Below, piece after piece: positions 43,720 through 52,995 of a stretch of 64,000 nt of DNA. Location: positions 57,102 to 121,101 of the forward strand of contig NZ_AYSJ01000006.1 in assembly GCF_000517265.1 (NCBI RefSeq), in the 5' to 3' direction. Positions within the stretch are counted from its first letter, which is position 1, and each line of letters begins with the position of its first letter. Made by a program: the position numbers and the translations under genes. A model generated the notes under the pieces. The model had not been told where the DNA came from. It saw nothing but the letters and a program-made list of their open reading frames with translations, and searched no databases. Origin of the DNA: Photorhabdus khanii NC19 (GTDB taxonomy: Bacteria; Pseudomonadota; Gammaproteobacteria; Enterobacterales; Enterobacteriaceae).

Positions 43720-44733
43720 ATGGATATCGCATCTTTACTTAACCCGGTCAGCCAGGAACACCCTTGTGGAGAAGATCTGGAGTACAGTGCTGAATTCATA
43801 CACCTGATCCAACTGGCGCAAGGAAAAGCCGAACAGCAATTTGGCGACTTTATCATTCCGACACAGGAACCTGACTGGCGCCAGATAGAGAAAAGCGCAC
43901 TGGCTCTGCTGGCGCGCAGCAAAGATCTGCACATCATCATCTTGCTGATCCAAGCCTGGTGCCGCCAACACGGTCTGGCAGGATATGCACAAGGTCTTGT
44001 GTTATTGGAACAGATGGTCACACGTTATTGGGAAACATTGTGGCCAGCCGCAGTGCTGGATGGTGAACCGGATCCGCTGATGCGTATCAACGCTCTACAG
44101 GGGCTGGGTGATGGTTTTGCACTGGCTAAACAGGTACGCCTCTGCGAATTTGCCCGTCTGAATGGGATCATTCTCACAATGGCGGATGTGATGAAATGCC
44201 TGGATGGCAGCAATACAGAGGAGAGCCCATTTCCCGGTGGGATCGATCTTCTGATGGCTGAATTACGACAAAGTGAAGTACCGGCCACTAAGTTGATCCC
44301 ACAAATAACAAACACCCTTCAATGCTTGTTTAACACACTACGCGGCCATCTTGGCGACAGCGGACTACCCGATATGCGCCGCCAGATGGCGACGCTTCAT
44401 TGTCTGGCTCAGCTTCTCGCTCCCCAATCCAGTACGGTTCAAACGACAGAGGATAGCGGGCATTCTCTGCCGGACAATGGCAGCAATGAGTATCAACCAA
44501 AGGTATCCAACCGCTGGCAAACATCCGGTATCCAAAATCGTGAACAAGCTCAACAGGCGCTGGAAGCAGTGCGACAGTACTTTCTATTACATGAATCCAG
44601 TCATCCGGCACCACTGATGATTGAGCGGATACAACACCTGATTAGCCAGGATTTTATGAGCATTATGAGCAACCTTGCACCAGAGGCCATCGATCAACTT
44701 GAACACTTTTTTGGCCGTAAAAATCACACATAA
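43720..44733 (+). CDS. tssA: T6SS TssA (ImpA N-terminal domain)
   Basis: From the ATG at 43720 (AAGGAGAATC ahead) the 337-residue protein starts MDIASLLNPVSQEHPCGEDL, the typical ImpA_N opening with the PCGEDLEY motif, and continues with QAWCRQHGLAGYAQGLVLL. The C-terminal part (EQAQQALEAVRQYFLLHESS, then RIQHLISQDFMSIMSNL) is the short TssA type. TssA primes and caps tail tube and sheath assembly at the baseplate. The upstream frame extension to 43576 lies inside tssM and is not used. Confidence 0.9.
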   Translation: MDIASLLNPVSQEHPCGEDLEYSAEFIHLIQLAQGKAEQQFGDFIIPTQEPDWRQIEKSALALLARSKDLHIIILLIQAWCRQHGLAGYAQGLVLLEQMVTRYWETLWPAAVLDGEPDPLMRINALQGLGDGFALAKQVRLCEFARLNGIILTMADVMKCLDGSNTEESPFPGGIDLLMAELRQSEVPATKLIPQITNTLQCLFNTLRGHLGDSGLPDMRRQMATLHCLAQLLAPQSSTVQTTEDSGHSLPDNGSNEYQPKVSNRWQTSGIQNREQAQQALEAVRQYFLLHESSHPAPLMIERIQHLISQDFMSIMSNLAPEAIDQLEHFFGRKNHT

Positions 44734-44805
44734 CGTAGGTAGAAAACAAGGCTGTTGTACTCCGCCAATTATCCATAACCACTGATTTTATCGATGGAGA
44801 ATATT

Positions 44806-45363
44806 ATGTCAGGATCAAACAGCGGGCAAAAATTCATCGCCCGTAACCGTGCTCCACGAGTACAAATTGAATACGACGTCGAACTATACGGTGATGAACG
44901 TAAGGTTCAACTGCCTTTTGTCATGGGGGTCATGTCGGATTTAGCCGGAAAATCTGCCGATCAACTTCCTCCGCTCAGTCAGCGAAAATTCCTCGACATT
45001 GATGTTGATAATTTCGATGACCGCATGAAATCACTGCACCCAAGTGTTGCCTTTCCGGTGGACAACACCCTGAGCGGTGAAGGCAAGATCCAGGTCGCCC
45101 TCACGTTCAACACGATGGATGATTTTCTGCCGGATGCGATAGCACGCCAGGTAGAACCCCTTAATCAGCTCCTGGAAGCACGTACTCAGCTCGCCAACCT
45201 GCTGTCCTATATGGATGGCAAAAGCGGGGCCGAAGAGCTGATCGCCTCTATCCTGCAAAATCCTGAATTGCTGAAATCGCTCAGTACCGCACCGCTGAAT
45301 AATGAAGAATCCACCGATCCAGTCGCAGAACAAGATCAAGGAGGCACTAATGAGCCAATCTGA
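44806..45363 (+). CDS. tssB: T6SS contractile sheath small subunit TssB
   Basis: The start at 44806 (MSGSNSGQKFIARNRAPR) is preceded by GGAG at a good distance, better than the ATG four codons upstream. The 185-residue protein contains the TssB signatures RVQIEYDVELYGDERKVQLP, PFVMGVMSDLAG and RKFLDIDVDNFDDRM. With TssC it polymerises into the contractile sheath. It overlaps tssC by 14 bases. Confidence 0.95.
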   Translation: MSGSNSGQKFIARNRAPRVQIEYDVELYGDERKVQLPFVMGVMSDLAGKSADQLPPLSQRKFLDIDVDNFDDRMKSLHPSVAFPVDNTLSGEGKIQVALTFNTMDDFLPDAIARQVEPLNQLLEARTQLANLLSYMDGKSGAEELIASILQNPELLKSLSTAPLNNEESTDPVAEQDQGGTNEPI

Positions 45364-46852
45364 AATCAATGCTGCCAGTGAAACTCAGGCTACCGGTTAC
45401 AATCAAGGTGAACTCAGTGCTCTGCTCAGGAAAGAGTTTCGTCCTAAAACAGATCAGGCTCGTCTTGCCGTGGAAAACGCGGTGAAAACCCTGGCCCATC
45501 AGGCTCTGGAAAACAGCCTGACCTTATCGAGCGACACTTTCAGCACCATTCAGGCGCTGATTGCCGCCATTGATAACAAACTCTCTCAGCAGATCAATGA
45601 AATTCTCCATCATCCTGATTTTCAAACTCTGGAGGGCGCATGGCGTGGTCTGCTCTATCTGGTGAGCAATACCGAAACCAGCGACATGCTGAAAATACGG
45701 ATTATGAGCGTCGAAAAGAAAGAATTGGGACGCACACTGAAACGCTATAAAGGAACCGCCTGGGATCAGAGCCCAGTTTTCAAGCGGATTTATGAAGAAG
45801 AGTATGGTCAATTCGGTGGAGAGCCGCTCGGCTGCCTGGTAGGCGATTACTATTTCGATCACAATCCGCAAGATGTCGAAATGTTAGGAGAAATGGCCCG
45901 TATCGCTGCTGCTGCTCACTGCCCTTTCATCAGCAGCGCCTCACCTGGAGTTATGCAGATGGAAACCTGGCAGGAATTGGCAAATCCGCGCGATTTGAGC
46001 AAAATCTTTCTCAATACCGAATACGCCTCCTGGCGTAGCCTGCGTGAATCAGAAGATGCCCGTTACATTGGTTTGGTTATGCCGCGTTTTTTGGCTCGCT
46101 TACCTTACGGTATTAGCACCAATCCGGTTGAAGGATTCGATTTTGAAGAAAAAACCGCAGGAGCCACGCACAGTAACTATGTGTGGAGCAACGCAGCCTA
46201 TGCGATGGCGGTGAATATTAACCGTTCCTTTAAAGAATATGGTTGGTGCGCATCCATCCGGGGCGTCGAGTCAGGTGGAGCGGTAGATAAACTGATATGT
46301 CACACCTTCCCGACGGATGATGGCGGTTTAGATATCAAATGTCCGACAGAGATTGCCATCAGTGACCGCCGTGAAGCGGAATTAGCAAAAAACGGTTTTA
46401 TCCCGTTGGTTTACCGCAAAAACTCTGATTTTGCCGCGTTTATCGGCGCTCAATCACTGCAAAAACCGGCGGAGTATATGGATGCTGATGCCACGGCAAA
46501 CGCTAATCTGGCTGCTCGCTTACCTTATCTGTTTGCCTGCTGCCGATTTGCACATTATCTGAAATGTATCGTGCGTGACAAAGTGGGTTCATTCCAGAGT
46601 CGCGATGAGATTGAACGCTGGCTGAATAAATGGATCATCAACTATGTTGATGGCGATCCCGCCAACTCCTCACAACAGACCAAAGCGCGCAAACCGCTGG
46701 CGGCTGCCGAAGTACAAGTCAACGAGCAGGAAGATAACCCCGGCTATTACCAGGCCAAATTCTTCCTGCGTCCCCATTATCAACTGGAGGGATTGACGGT
46801 TTCCCTGCGGTTGGTATCAAAACTGCCCTCCTTAAAACAGAGTGGTGGTTAA
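45350..46852 (+). CDS. tssC: T6SS contractile sheath large subunit TssC
   Basis: The start at 45350 (MSQSEINAASETQ, with AAGGAGGCA) gives a 500-residue protein carrying the TssC core: QTLEGAWRGLLYLVSNTETS, SPVFKRIYEEEYGQFGGEP, RFLARLPYG and RFAHYLKCIVRDKVGSF, ending near PHYQLEGLTVSLRLVSKLPS. It forms the outer sheath lattice and its interaction with ClpV drives recycling. Translation is probably coupled to tssB, whose end it overlaps. Confidence 0.96.
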   Translation: MSQSEINAASETQATGYNQGELSALLRKEFRPKTDQARLAVENAVKTLAHQALENSLTLSSDTFSTIQALIAAIDNKLSQQINEILHHPDFQTLEGAWRGLLYLVSNTETSDMLKIRIMSVEKKELGRTLKRYKGTAWDQSPVFKRIYEEEYGQFGGEPLGCLVGDYYFDHNPQDVEMLGEMARIAAAAHCPFISSASPGVMQMETWQELANPRDLSKIFLNTEYASWRSLRESEDARYIGLVMPRFLARLPYGISTNPVEGFDFEEKTAGATHSNYVWSNAAYAMAVNINRSFKEYGWCASIRGVESGGAVDKLICHTFPTDDGGLDIKCPTEIAISDRREAELAKNGFIPLVYRKNSDFAAFIGAQSLQKPAEYMDADATANANLAARLPYLFACCRFAHYLKCIVRDKVGSFQSRDEIERWLNKWIINYVDGDPANSSQQTKARKPLAAAEVQVNEQEDNPGYYQAKFFLRPHYQLEGLTVSLRLVSKLPSLKQSGG

Positions 46853-46887
46853 TTCTGCAAGTCACTGAATGAATAAGGAATACGATT

Positions 46888-47409
46888 ATGAATAACAGCA
46901 TCTATTTAGATATCAAAGATATTTCCGGTGAATGCAAAGACAGCAATCACCCCAACGGCATTGATGTGCATACCTTTGAATGGAAGCTGTCACAGCCGGT
47001 AGAAACCGGTAGCGGCGGCGGTGGCGGAAGTGGAAGAGCTAAAGTTCATTCTTTGGTGGTCTATGCCCGTATGGATAAAGCAATGCCAACGTTAATGCAG
47101 AAATTAGCGCAGGGGGCACATCTTCCTGAAGTGAAATTAACTATGCGCAAAGCTGGAGGAGAACAACAGGAGTTCACCACCATTACGTTGGGCAGTGCAT
47201 TACTTGATAGCATCGAACTGGTTGATTTTAACCGCGATATTCCGCATCTGACAGAAGGTTCAGCTGCCATTATGCCCGGCACTATCGGTGTGAAATACAG
47301 CTTCTCACCGAATATTGCCAAAGTAGTTTATAAGGAACAGGATAACGAAGGAAAAAGTGGCGCTGAGGTGGAATTTAATTGGGATACCCAAAAGAACATC
47401 AGTAAATAA
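46888..47409 (+). CDS. hcp: T6SS tube protein Hcp (TssD)
   Basis: The 173-residue protein starts MNNSIYLDIKDISGECKDS and contains the Hcp beta-barrel features IDVHTFEWKLSQPVE, VHSLVVYARMDKAMPTLMQK and IELVDFNRD. Residues about 41-49 hold a glycine run (GSGGGGGSG) in the loop that faces the hexamer lumen or edge in this family. Hcp hexamers stack into the inner tube and also carry small effectors. It is followed by a 140-base gap with an imperfect AACCTCCCGCC/GGCGGAAGGTT inverted repeat (47446-47456, 47505-47515) before the FHA gene. Confidence 0.95.
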   Translation: MNNSIYLDIKDISGECKDSNHPNGIDVHTFEWKLSQPVETGSGGGGGSGRAKVHSLVVYARMDKAMPTLMQKLAQGAHLPEVKLTMRKAGGEQQEFTTITLGSALLDSIELVDFNRDIPHLTEGSAAIMPGTIGVKYSFSPNIAKVVYKEQDNEGKSGAEVEFNWDTQKNISK

Positions 47410-47445
47410 TAAAATACTCACTGACAACTAAGTCAGTAAAAAAAT

Positions 47446-47515
47446 AACCTCCCGCCCGGAATACGATATGTTCGTGTCCATTAGGATACTGCATACTTTT
47501 TTGTGGCGGAAGGTT
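47446..47515. promoter_or_regulatory. Inverted repeat between hcp and the FHA gene
   Basis: AACCTCCCGCC (47446-47456) is an imperfect inverted partner (10 of 11) of GGCGGAAGGTT (47505-47515). A smaller ACTGAC/GTCAGT stem precedes it at 47420-47437 but lacks a T run. The structure could attenuate transcription after hcp or protect the abundant hcp mRNA end. Confidence 0.4.
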
Positions 47516-47548
47516 AAGTGATGACTCAAGATAATAAGCGACGTTGTT

Positions 47549-48538
47549 ATGAAAATAACCCTTGTCAATATTCCATCAGACAAGGGGATAGAAAATAGTA
47601 GTCATATTTTCTATCCTCCAGGTGGAACTATCGGTACCAGCGAAAATAATCATTTTGTATTACCAAATCCGAACGGTTGTATTTCGGCATTACAAGCCAG
47701 TGTACATATTTCTACCCAAGGTGCCTGCACTATTACTAATATTGGAACTGCTTTCATGATGATTAATAATATTCCATTAGCGCGTGGAGAAACCACCTCT
47801 CTGCAAGAAAATAATCAGCTCCAGATTGGCGACTATAACCTGATCGTCAATGAAATAGAGACAGCAAAAGATCATTTTGCCGAACAGGAAATGACAACCA
47901 ATTTTTCCGGGGCGCTATGGGAAGAATTAAATGAAACAGCGCCCACAGAAAAAAGTTCAGAAACACGCGATCAACTTTCTCCAGCAGATTTTATGTTACC
48001 GGAACAAAGGACAGAGCCCACGCTATCCCTTGATCAACTCGCTACACGCTCCATCGATCCAATACAACTTTTTACGGCCCAACGTCATAGTGCCGGCAGT
48101 CATCCCCTGTTTCAACAGCCCCCTCGCCTTTCTGTCACACCGCTACAGTTATGGGAAGAACAAGTAAAACAACTTGATCCGTTATGTTTGTTCCAGAAAG
48201 AGCCGCCAACAGCGACAGCCAACGACATGACTGCACCACAGACATATCAAATACCGGACGGGCATGAGCAGGCAATGAAAGAAGCGCTTTTTTATTGTCT
48301 TAACGCCATCATCAGTCGCTTTGACCCATCCTATGACGAAAACAGCGTCCCTGCGGCATACTTCTGGCACATGAATGGCACGCAGCACCGTAAAGCAAAG
48401 TTATGGGATAACTTTACTGACCGCTATCAACAAACCGCCGAAGAGATACGTCAACAGTCGCCAACACTATTCAACGCTTTTTTTCTTAGTGTTTACCAAC
48501 AGAAGCTGAATGCTGCTTTCGACAGCAGCGATGATTAA
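47549..48538 (+). CDS. tagH: T6SS FHA-domain protein (TagH/Fha-like)
   Basis: The 329-residue protein has an N-terminal forkhead-associated fold (residues about 1-100: GGTIGTSENNHFVLPNPNGC, then IGTAFMMINNIPLARGETT), a low-complexity linker, and a C-terminal type-VI-specific FHA-associated domain (MKEALFYCLNAIISRFDPSY, ENSVPAAYFWHM, FNAFFLSVYQQKLNAAF). In other systems FHA proteins read threonine phosphorylation made by PpkA; no kinase or phosphatase gene is seen in this window. It is the last gene of the plus-strand operon. Confidence 0.85.
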   Translation: MKITLVNIPSDKGIENSSHIFYPPGGTIGTSENNHFVLPNPNGCISALQASVHISTQGACTITNIGTAFMMINNIPLARGETTSLQENNQLQIGDYNLIVNEIETAKDHFAEQEMTTNFSGALWEELNETAPTEKSSETRDQLSPADFMLPEQRTEPTLSLDQLATRSIDPIQLFTAQRHSAGSHPLFQQPPRLSVTPLQLWEEQVKQLDPLCLFQKEPPTATANDMTAPQTYQIPDGHEQAMKEALFYCLNAIISRFDPSYDENSVPAAYFWHMNGTQHRKAKLWDNFTDRYQQTAEEIRQQSPTLFNAFFLSVYQQKLNAAFDSSDD

Positions 48539-48738
48539 TAAAACGGGCGATAATTTTGTTCCATTAATGATGCCACTATCATAGTCAGCCTCTGAGAAAT
48601 ATCGTCCTTGAGGCATAGGTATCTACACAATAGAGATACGGCCAGACTCACAGGTGTTTCGGAGAGAACGGTGATCTGAGTAGTGAGGAATGCTAAACAA
48701 GGCACGGAGATCGGTGAAAAGTGGCAAAAGGGTTGAAA

Positions 48739-48783
48739 ATATAAGCCATGGCTTATATTATATAACATAAGTTATAGCTTATG
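48739..48783. promoter_or_regulatory. Twin palindromic operators for the toxin-antitoxin module
   Basis: A perfect 20-bp palindrome, ATATAAGCCATGGCTTATAT (48739-48758), is followed 7 bases later by CATAAG-N6-CTTATG (48766-48783). They lie immediately ahead of the toxin start, sharing the half-site AAGC/GCTTAT, and are the expected binding sites of the XRE antitoxin for autoregulation. Confidence 0.6.
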
Positions 48784-48794
48784 AGGATTGGATT

Positions 48795-49146
48795 TTGTGG
48801 GCAGTAGTTTTAACCTCAAGGTTTTAACACTTGGTTGCAAGAGCAAGAAGAAGGGATGCAGGAAAAGGTGCTGGCCGATCTGACTAACCTTGAAATATAT
48901 GGCCCGAAACTATCCCGCCCTTATGCCGATACAGTAAAAGGCTCCAGACATAACAACATGAAAGAGCTACGCATACAGTATTCAGGTCGTCCGGTACGCA
49001 CATTCTTTGCTTTCGATCCCAAACGACAAGCCATCGTGCTGTGTGCCGGTGACAAAAGTAACGACAAACGGTTTTACGATACGATGATCCGCATTGCGGA
49101 TGAAGAATTTACCGCACATTTAGCCGCGATGGAGGAAAAGAAATGA
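48795..49146 (+). pseudogene. HigB/RelE-like toxin with a frameshift
   Basis: The likely start TTG at 48795 reads LWAVVLTSRF and then hits a stop at 48825-48827; one base on, the frame continues NTWLQEQEEGMQEKVLADLT, SRPYADTVKGSRHNNMKELR and VRTFFAFDPKRQAIVLCAGD to a stop at 49146. This is the phage-derived Gp49-like/HigB toxin family, an mRNA interferase. A single extra T in TTTT (48822-48825) separates the two frames, so the toxin is either inactivated or made only by slippage. It overlaps the antitoxin gene by 4 bases. Confidence 0.75.
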
Positions 49147-49442
49147 AAACATTACGTGATGCTATAGCTGCCCGTTCGCCAGAGAGCCAAGCCCGAATTA
49201 AAGAAATGGCGGAAGAAATGATTCTGGAAACTGGATTACAGCTAATGCGGGAAGAATTGCAATTATCACAAAAGTCCTTGGCAGAAACGATGGGAGTAAG
49301 CCAACCAGCCATAGCTCAAATTGAGCAAAGAGGTAATGACGTTAAGCTGGCAACACTGAAACGTTATATTGAAGCGATGGGCGGGAAACTGAGTCTGGCC
49401 GTTGAACTGCCCGAAGGAGGTGGACGGATATTCCATATCTGA
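49143..49442 (+). CDS. XRE-family antitoxin (HigA-like)
   Basis: The 99-residue protein has a helix-turn-helix of the XRE type (LQLSQKSLAETMGVSQPAIA, with QIEQRGNDVKLATLKRYIEA) preceded by a helical N-terminal arm (SPESQARIKEMAEEM) typical of antitoxins paired with Gp49-like toxins. It overlaps the toxin gene (ATGA), is intact, and should repress the operon by binding the two palindromes at 48739-48783. The module is inserted where the two T6SS operons converge. Confidence 0.85.
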   Translation: MKTLRDAIAARSPESQARIKEMAEEMILETGLQLMREELQLSQKSLAETMGVSQPAIAQIEQRGNDVKLATLKRYIEAMGGKLSLAVELPEGGGRIFHI

Positions 49443-49597
49443 ATGTATCCAAATAGGTGACCAGTCTTATCTTAACGGTCATCTCACCTTGTGCCAGGGT
49501 GTCATCGTCCACGGTGTCCCCCTTGGTTCCTCAGCCCGCCCACGATGTTGCTGATCCTGGAAGTGTTCCAATAAATGCTCCCACTGGCCTATAGACC
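49443..49597. other. Short gap after the antitoxin gene
   Basis: No gene is recognised. It is the boundary between the toxin-antitoxin module and an IS256 scrap. Confidence 0.3.
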
Positions 49598-49780
49598 ACA
49601 ACGGAAGAAATAGCGTTGCAGCGTCTGGATGAGTTTATTGCTATATGGGATGGTGGTTATCCGCAAATCAGCCGAAATTGGAGAGCAAGCTAGCTGAATC
49701 TATCCACATTCTTCGCTTACTCGACCGACATTTGCATTTTTCCTGATGCTCACAACTCTAAGAAACCGTATGAATTAAGC
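49598..49780 (+). pseudogene. IS256-family (mutator) transposase remnant
   Basis: One frame encodes IALQRLDEFIAIWDGGYPQI, SRNWRAS, a stop, and LNLSTFFAYSTDI, matching the segment of IS256 transposases that reads 'AL..F...W...YP...W...W..L..FF.YP..IR'. Only about 60 codons survive and an internal TAG interrupts them. Confidence 0.6.
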
Positions 49781-49891
49781 TCTTCTATCAGTGGCCCTTC
49801 TGTTGAAAACAGGAAGTACGGCTGTTAGTACTAAACCCTGGCTCAACCAAGAACAGATCAATGGTAGGATTTCAGGAATGCGAAGGTTTTC

Positions 49892-49922
49892 AAAAGAGGT
49901 TTCCCAAAAGGAAGCCTCTTTT
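49892..49922. terminator. Bidirectional terminator-like hairpin
   Basis: AAAAGAGG (49892-49899) and CCTCTTTT (49915-49922) flank a further TTCC/GGAA pairing around a short loop. With A on one side and T on the other it can stop transcription from both directions, fitting the convergence of the two T6SS operons. Confidence 0.65.
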
Positions 49923-50256
49923 GATCCATTTCGCCTTTACTTGCCCAATTAAGTTTTTCCGCCAACAAGACCTGTGTTTTACTATTTATATGACTTTTCG
50001 ATACTTATTCTTCATAATATTTCACGGTCAGTGACTATGTACTAATACGTTTAATACCAACACCTACTTCCTGATTAAATACAAAATACTTTACAAATTC
50101 TTCTTCCATCTATTTAAACAATAACCAGCATGAGAATACTGAAACCCCACCTTAAAAAGTTTGCCAAGTAAAGATGCCGGTAAGTACAACATAAGTGGCG
50201 ATCATTGCTTGCATGCGTAAACTACTCGTCATGCTTAATGCGATGATAAAAACAAA
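49923..50256. other. AT-rich gap with no recognised gene
   Basis: No coding sequence, IS end or RNA gene was recognised between the hairpin at 49892 and the clpV terminator. Confidence 0.35.
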
Positions 50257-50289
50257 TAAGCCGTGAGACAAATCCATTCACACGGCTTA
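50257..50289 (-). terminator. Rho-independent terminator of the minus T6SS operon
   Basis: TAAGCCGTG (50257-50265) and CACGGCTTA (50281-50289) form a stem; the minus strand continues TTTGTTTTTATC. It lies 18 bases after the clpV stop codon. Confidence 0.8.
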
Positions 50290-50306
50290 AGTTGAAAGAC
50301 AATTGC

Positions 50307-52931
50307 TCAACAAAAATGACACTGAAATACCGCATTTTCCCAAATCACATCTAATTGTGAATAATGCTGGTTCTCCATCGTTGCGGTAAGCAACCTGCGA
50401 CTTATCCGCGGCAACAAAATATTTGTAATGATCGAATCGATCCTGCGGGCACCTGATTCCTGTTCCATACAACAGGCCATAATCTGTTGCGTCACACTGT
50501 GGTCAAATTGTGCCTCAATCCCATAATTTTCCCACAGACGTTGTACTATCCGCGCCAATTGCAGTTGCACAATATTTTCCAGTACTTCGTTACTCAATGA
50601 TAAAAAAGGAATGATCGTCAGACGGCCAAGCAGAGCGGCGGGAAACGTCCGTAACAGTGGTTGACGTAACTGTTGCGTCAGCGTTTCCACATCCGGCAAA
50701 CCCTCCTGCCGGGTACAAGCCCTGATAACTTCCTGACTGCCAATATTCGAGGTCAATATGATCAGCGTATTACGGAAATCAATGCGACGGCCTTCACCGT
50801 CTTCCATCCAGCCTTTATCGAATACCTGAAAAAACAGTTCATGCACATCAGGATGTGCCTTTTCCACCTCATCAAGTAACACCAGACTATATGGACGTCG
50901 TCGAACCGCCTCCGTTAACACACCACCTTCACCATAGCCGACATATCCCGGCGGTGCCCCTTTCAAGGTTGATACGCTGTGTGGCTCCTGAAACTCACTC
51001 ATATTGATGGTAATCAGATTCTGCTCACCACCATACAGACTTTCAGCCAACGCCAGCGCCGTTTCGGTCTTCCCGACCCCGGAAGGGCCACATAGCAGAA
51101 ATACCCCCACAGGTTTATTGGGATCACCCAGATGGGCACGCGCTGTACGCACCCGTTCACTGATAATACTTAACGCATGTTGTTGACCAATCACCCGCTG
51201 CCCAAGGCTGTGTTCCAGATTCTGGACAACATTGATCTCATTCTTCACCATCCGGCCAAGCGGAATACCGGTCCAATCCGCAACCACAGCAGCAACGCTG
51301 TGTGCGTCCACCGCGACCGCAATTAATGGCTGCTCCCCCTGCAATAAACTCAACTGTTGCCGGCAATCCTGTAATTGTGCCTGCCAGACCAAACGCTGTG
51401 CATCATCCGTCGGTATTTCATCACCAGAAATCAGTTGCTGGCGTAAACTGATAATTTGTTGAGCCAACGTCATTTCATCCTGCCAACGCTGTGCCATTTG
51501 CTGCTCTTCTGCCTGCAATTGATGGCGCTGGTCGTCAAGTTTTGCCAAGCGAGCACAATGATCACCACCCAGTTGCTGCTCACGGCAGACAATCTCATAT
51601 TCAATCTGGAGTGCATCAAGCTGACGATGATAATCTTCCAATACCGCCGGCAGACTGTGCTGGCTGACAGCTACCCGTGCGCAAGTGGTATCAAGCAGGG
51701 CGATGGCTTTATCGGGCAACTGGCGAGCCGGGATATAGCGATGGGAGAGCGATACCGCGGCTTCCAATGCCTCATCCAGTAATAACACGCTATGATGCTG
51801 TTCTAGCTTTGCGGACAGACTGCGTATCATCTGTAAAGCCTGCGCTTCGTCCGGCTGTTCGACCTGCAACACCTGAAAACGTCGCGTTAGTGCCGGATCT
51901 TTTTCAATATGTTTTTTGTATTCCCCCCAGGTAGTCGCACCAATGGTACGCAACTGTCCACGCGCCAGTGCCGGTTTCAACAAGTTAGCCGCGTCACCCA
52001 CCCCTTGCGCCCCTCCAGCGCCAATCAACATATGAATTTCATCAATAAACAGAATAATGGGAACCGAACTTTGCTGAACTTCATTAATGACCGCCTGTAA
52101 ACGCGCCTCAAATTCTCCCTTCATTCCGGCACCTGCCGCCAAACGGCCAATATCCAATGACCAAAGCTGAACATGGCACAATGACGGCGGCAAATCACCC
52201 GATGCAATGCGTAGCGCCAATCCTTCCACCAGCGCCGTTTTACCCACCCCCGCCTCACCGGTAATCAGCGGATTGTTCTGCCTGCGGCGCAGCAGAATAT
52301 CAACCAGTTGGCGGATCTCTTTATCCCGCCCGACAACCGGATCAATTCGCCCGGCTCGCGCCAATGCGGTCATATCCTGCGCATAACATTGCAACGCACT
52401 CTCTGACGCCGGTTGGCGATTTTCAGCCTCTGCCATTGTTTTCTGAGAACTGTTTTCCGTACTGTCATGCAGGATGCGATTCAAATCCTGTGCCAAACTT
52501 TCTGCGTTAATACAGGCAAACTGAGCAGAAATAGCTAACAGATGCTGACGCAGATTAAAGGTGGTTAACAATGCCAGCAATAGATGTGCACCACGAATCT
52601 CGTCTGACACAAAGGTAACTGAACTACACACCCAAGCCCGTTCCACTGCCTCGTCAATATGGGCAGAGAGATCAGAAATCGCGCTGGCTCCGCGCGGCAA
52701 TGCATCCAGAGAGCGAACGATATCCTGTGCCATTTGCTGCTCATCCAGTGCAAAGTGGCCTATGATTTGTTGCAAATCACCCGCCTTCTGCTGCATCAGT
52801 TGATGCAACCAGTGCGCCAATTCAACATAAGGATTGCCCCGCAGTTTACAAAATACGCTGGCGCTTTCCAGAGCACTAAACAATGGCGGATTAAGTTTAT
52901 TAAACAGTGACTGGCGATTGATATCCGACAT
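50307..52931 (-). CDS. clpV: T6SS sheath-recycling ATPase ClpV (TssH)
   Basis: From the ATG at 52931 ([20 protein letters not shown], with GAGGG ahead; the longer frame upstream is unlikely) the 874-residue protein has the ClpV N-domain, first AAA+ module with [13 protein letters not shown] (Walker A) and [15 protein letters not shown] (Walker B), a middle coiled coil ([20 protein letters not shown]-like region), and a second module with [14 protein letters not shown] and [16 protein letters not shown]. ClpV disassembles contracted TssBC sheath after firing. It ends the minus-strand T6SS operon and is followed by a terminator. Confidence 0.95.
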   Translation of the reverse strand: MSDINRQSLFNKLNPPLFSALESASVFCKLRGNPYVELAHWLHQLMQQKAGDLQQIIGHFALDEQQMAQDIVRSLDALPRGASAISDLSAHIDEAVERAWVCSSVTFVSDEIRGAHLLLALLTTFNLRQHLLAISAQFACINAESLAQDLNRILHDSTENSSQKTMAEAENRQPASESALQCYAQDMTALARAGRIDPVVGRDKEIRQLVDILLRRRQNNPLITGEAGVGKTALVEGLALRIASGDLPPSLCHVQLWSLDIGRLAAGAGMKGEFEARLQAVINEVQQSSVPIILFIDEIHMLIGAGGAQGVGDAANLLKPALARGQLRTIGATTWGEYKKHIEKDPALTRRFQVLQVEQPDEAQALQMIRSLSAKLEQHHSVLLLDEALEAAVSLSHRYIPARQLPDKAIALLDTTCARVAVSQHSLPAVLEDYHRQLDALQIEYEIVCREQQLGGDHCARLAKLDDQRHQLQAEEQQMAQRWQDEMTLAQQIISLRQQLISGDEIPTDDAQRLVWQAQLQDCRQQLSLLQGEQPLIAVAVDAHSVAAVVADWTGIPLGRMVKNEINVVQNLEHSLGQRVIGQQHALSIISERVRTARAHLGDPNKPVGVFLLCGPSGVGKTETALALAESLYGGEQNLITINMSEFQEPHSVSTLKGAPPGYVGYGEGGVLTEAVRRRPYSLVLLDEVEKAHPDVHELFFQVFDKGWMEDGEGRRIDFRNTLIILTSNIGSQEVIRACTRQEGLPDVETLTQQLRQPLLRTFPAALLGRLTIIPFLSLSNEVLENIVQLQLARIVQRLWENYGIEAQFDHSVTQQIMACCMEQESGARRIDSIITNILLPRISRRLLTATMENQHYSQLDVIWENAVFQCHFC

Positions 52932-52995
52932 AGAACCCTCGTCCATATTGATAGAAAAGAAAAATAGAAAAGAAAACAGGTGCAGTCTGCTATGA

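Noticed and set aside
48739-48783. Palindromes as IS ends
   Set aside because: They directly precede the toxin-antitoxin start and have the half-site spacing of an XRE operator; no transposase is near.
51456-51782. Plus-strand frame antisense to clpV
   Set aside because: Opposite strand of a well conserved ClpV segment; no ribosome site or family.
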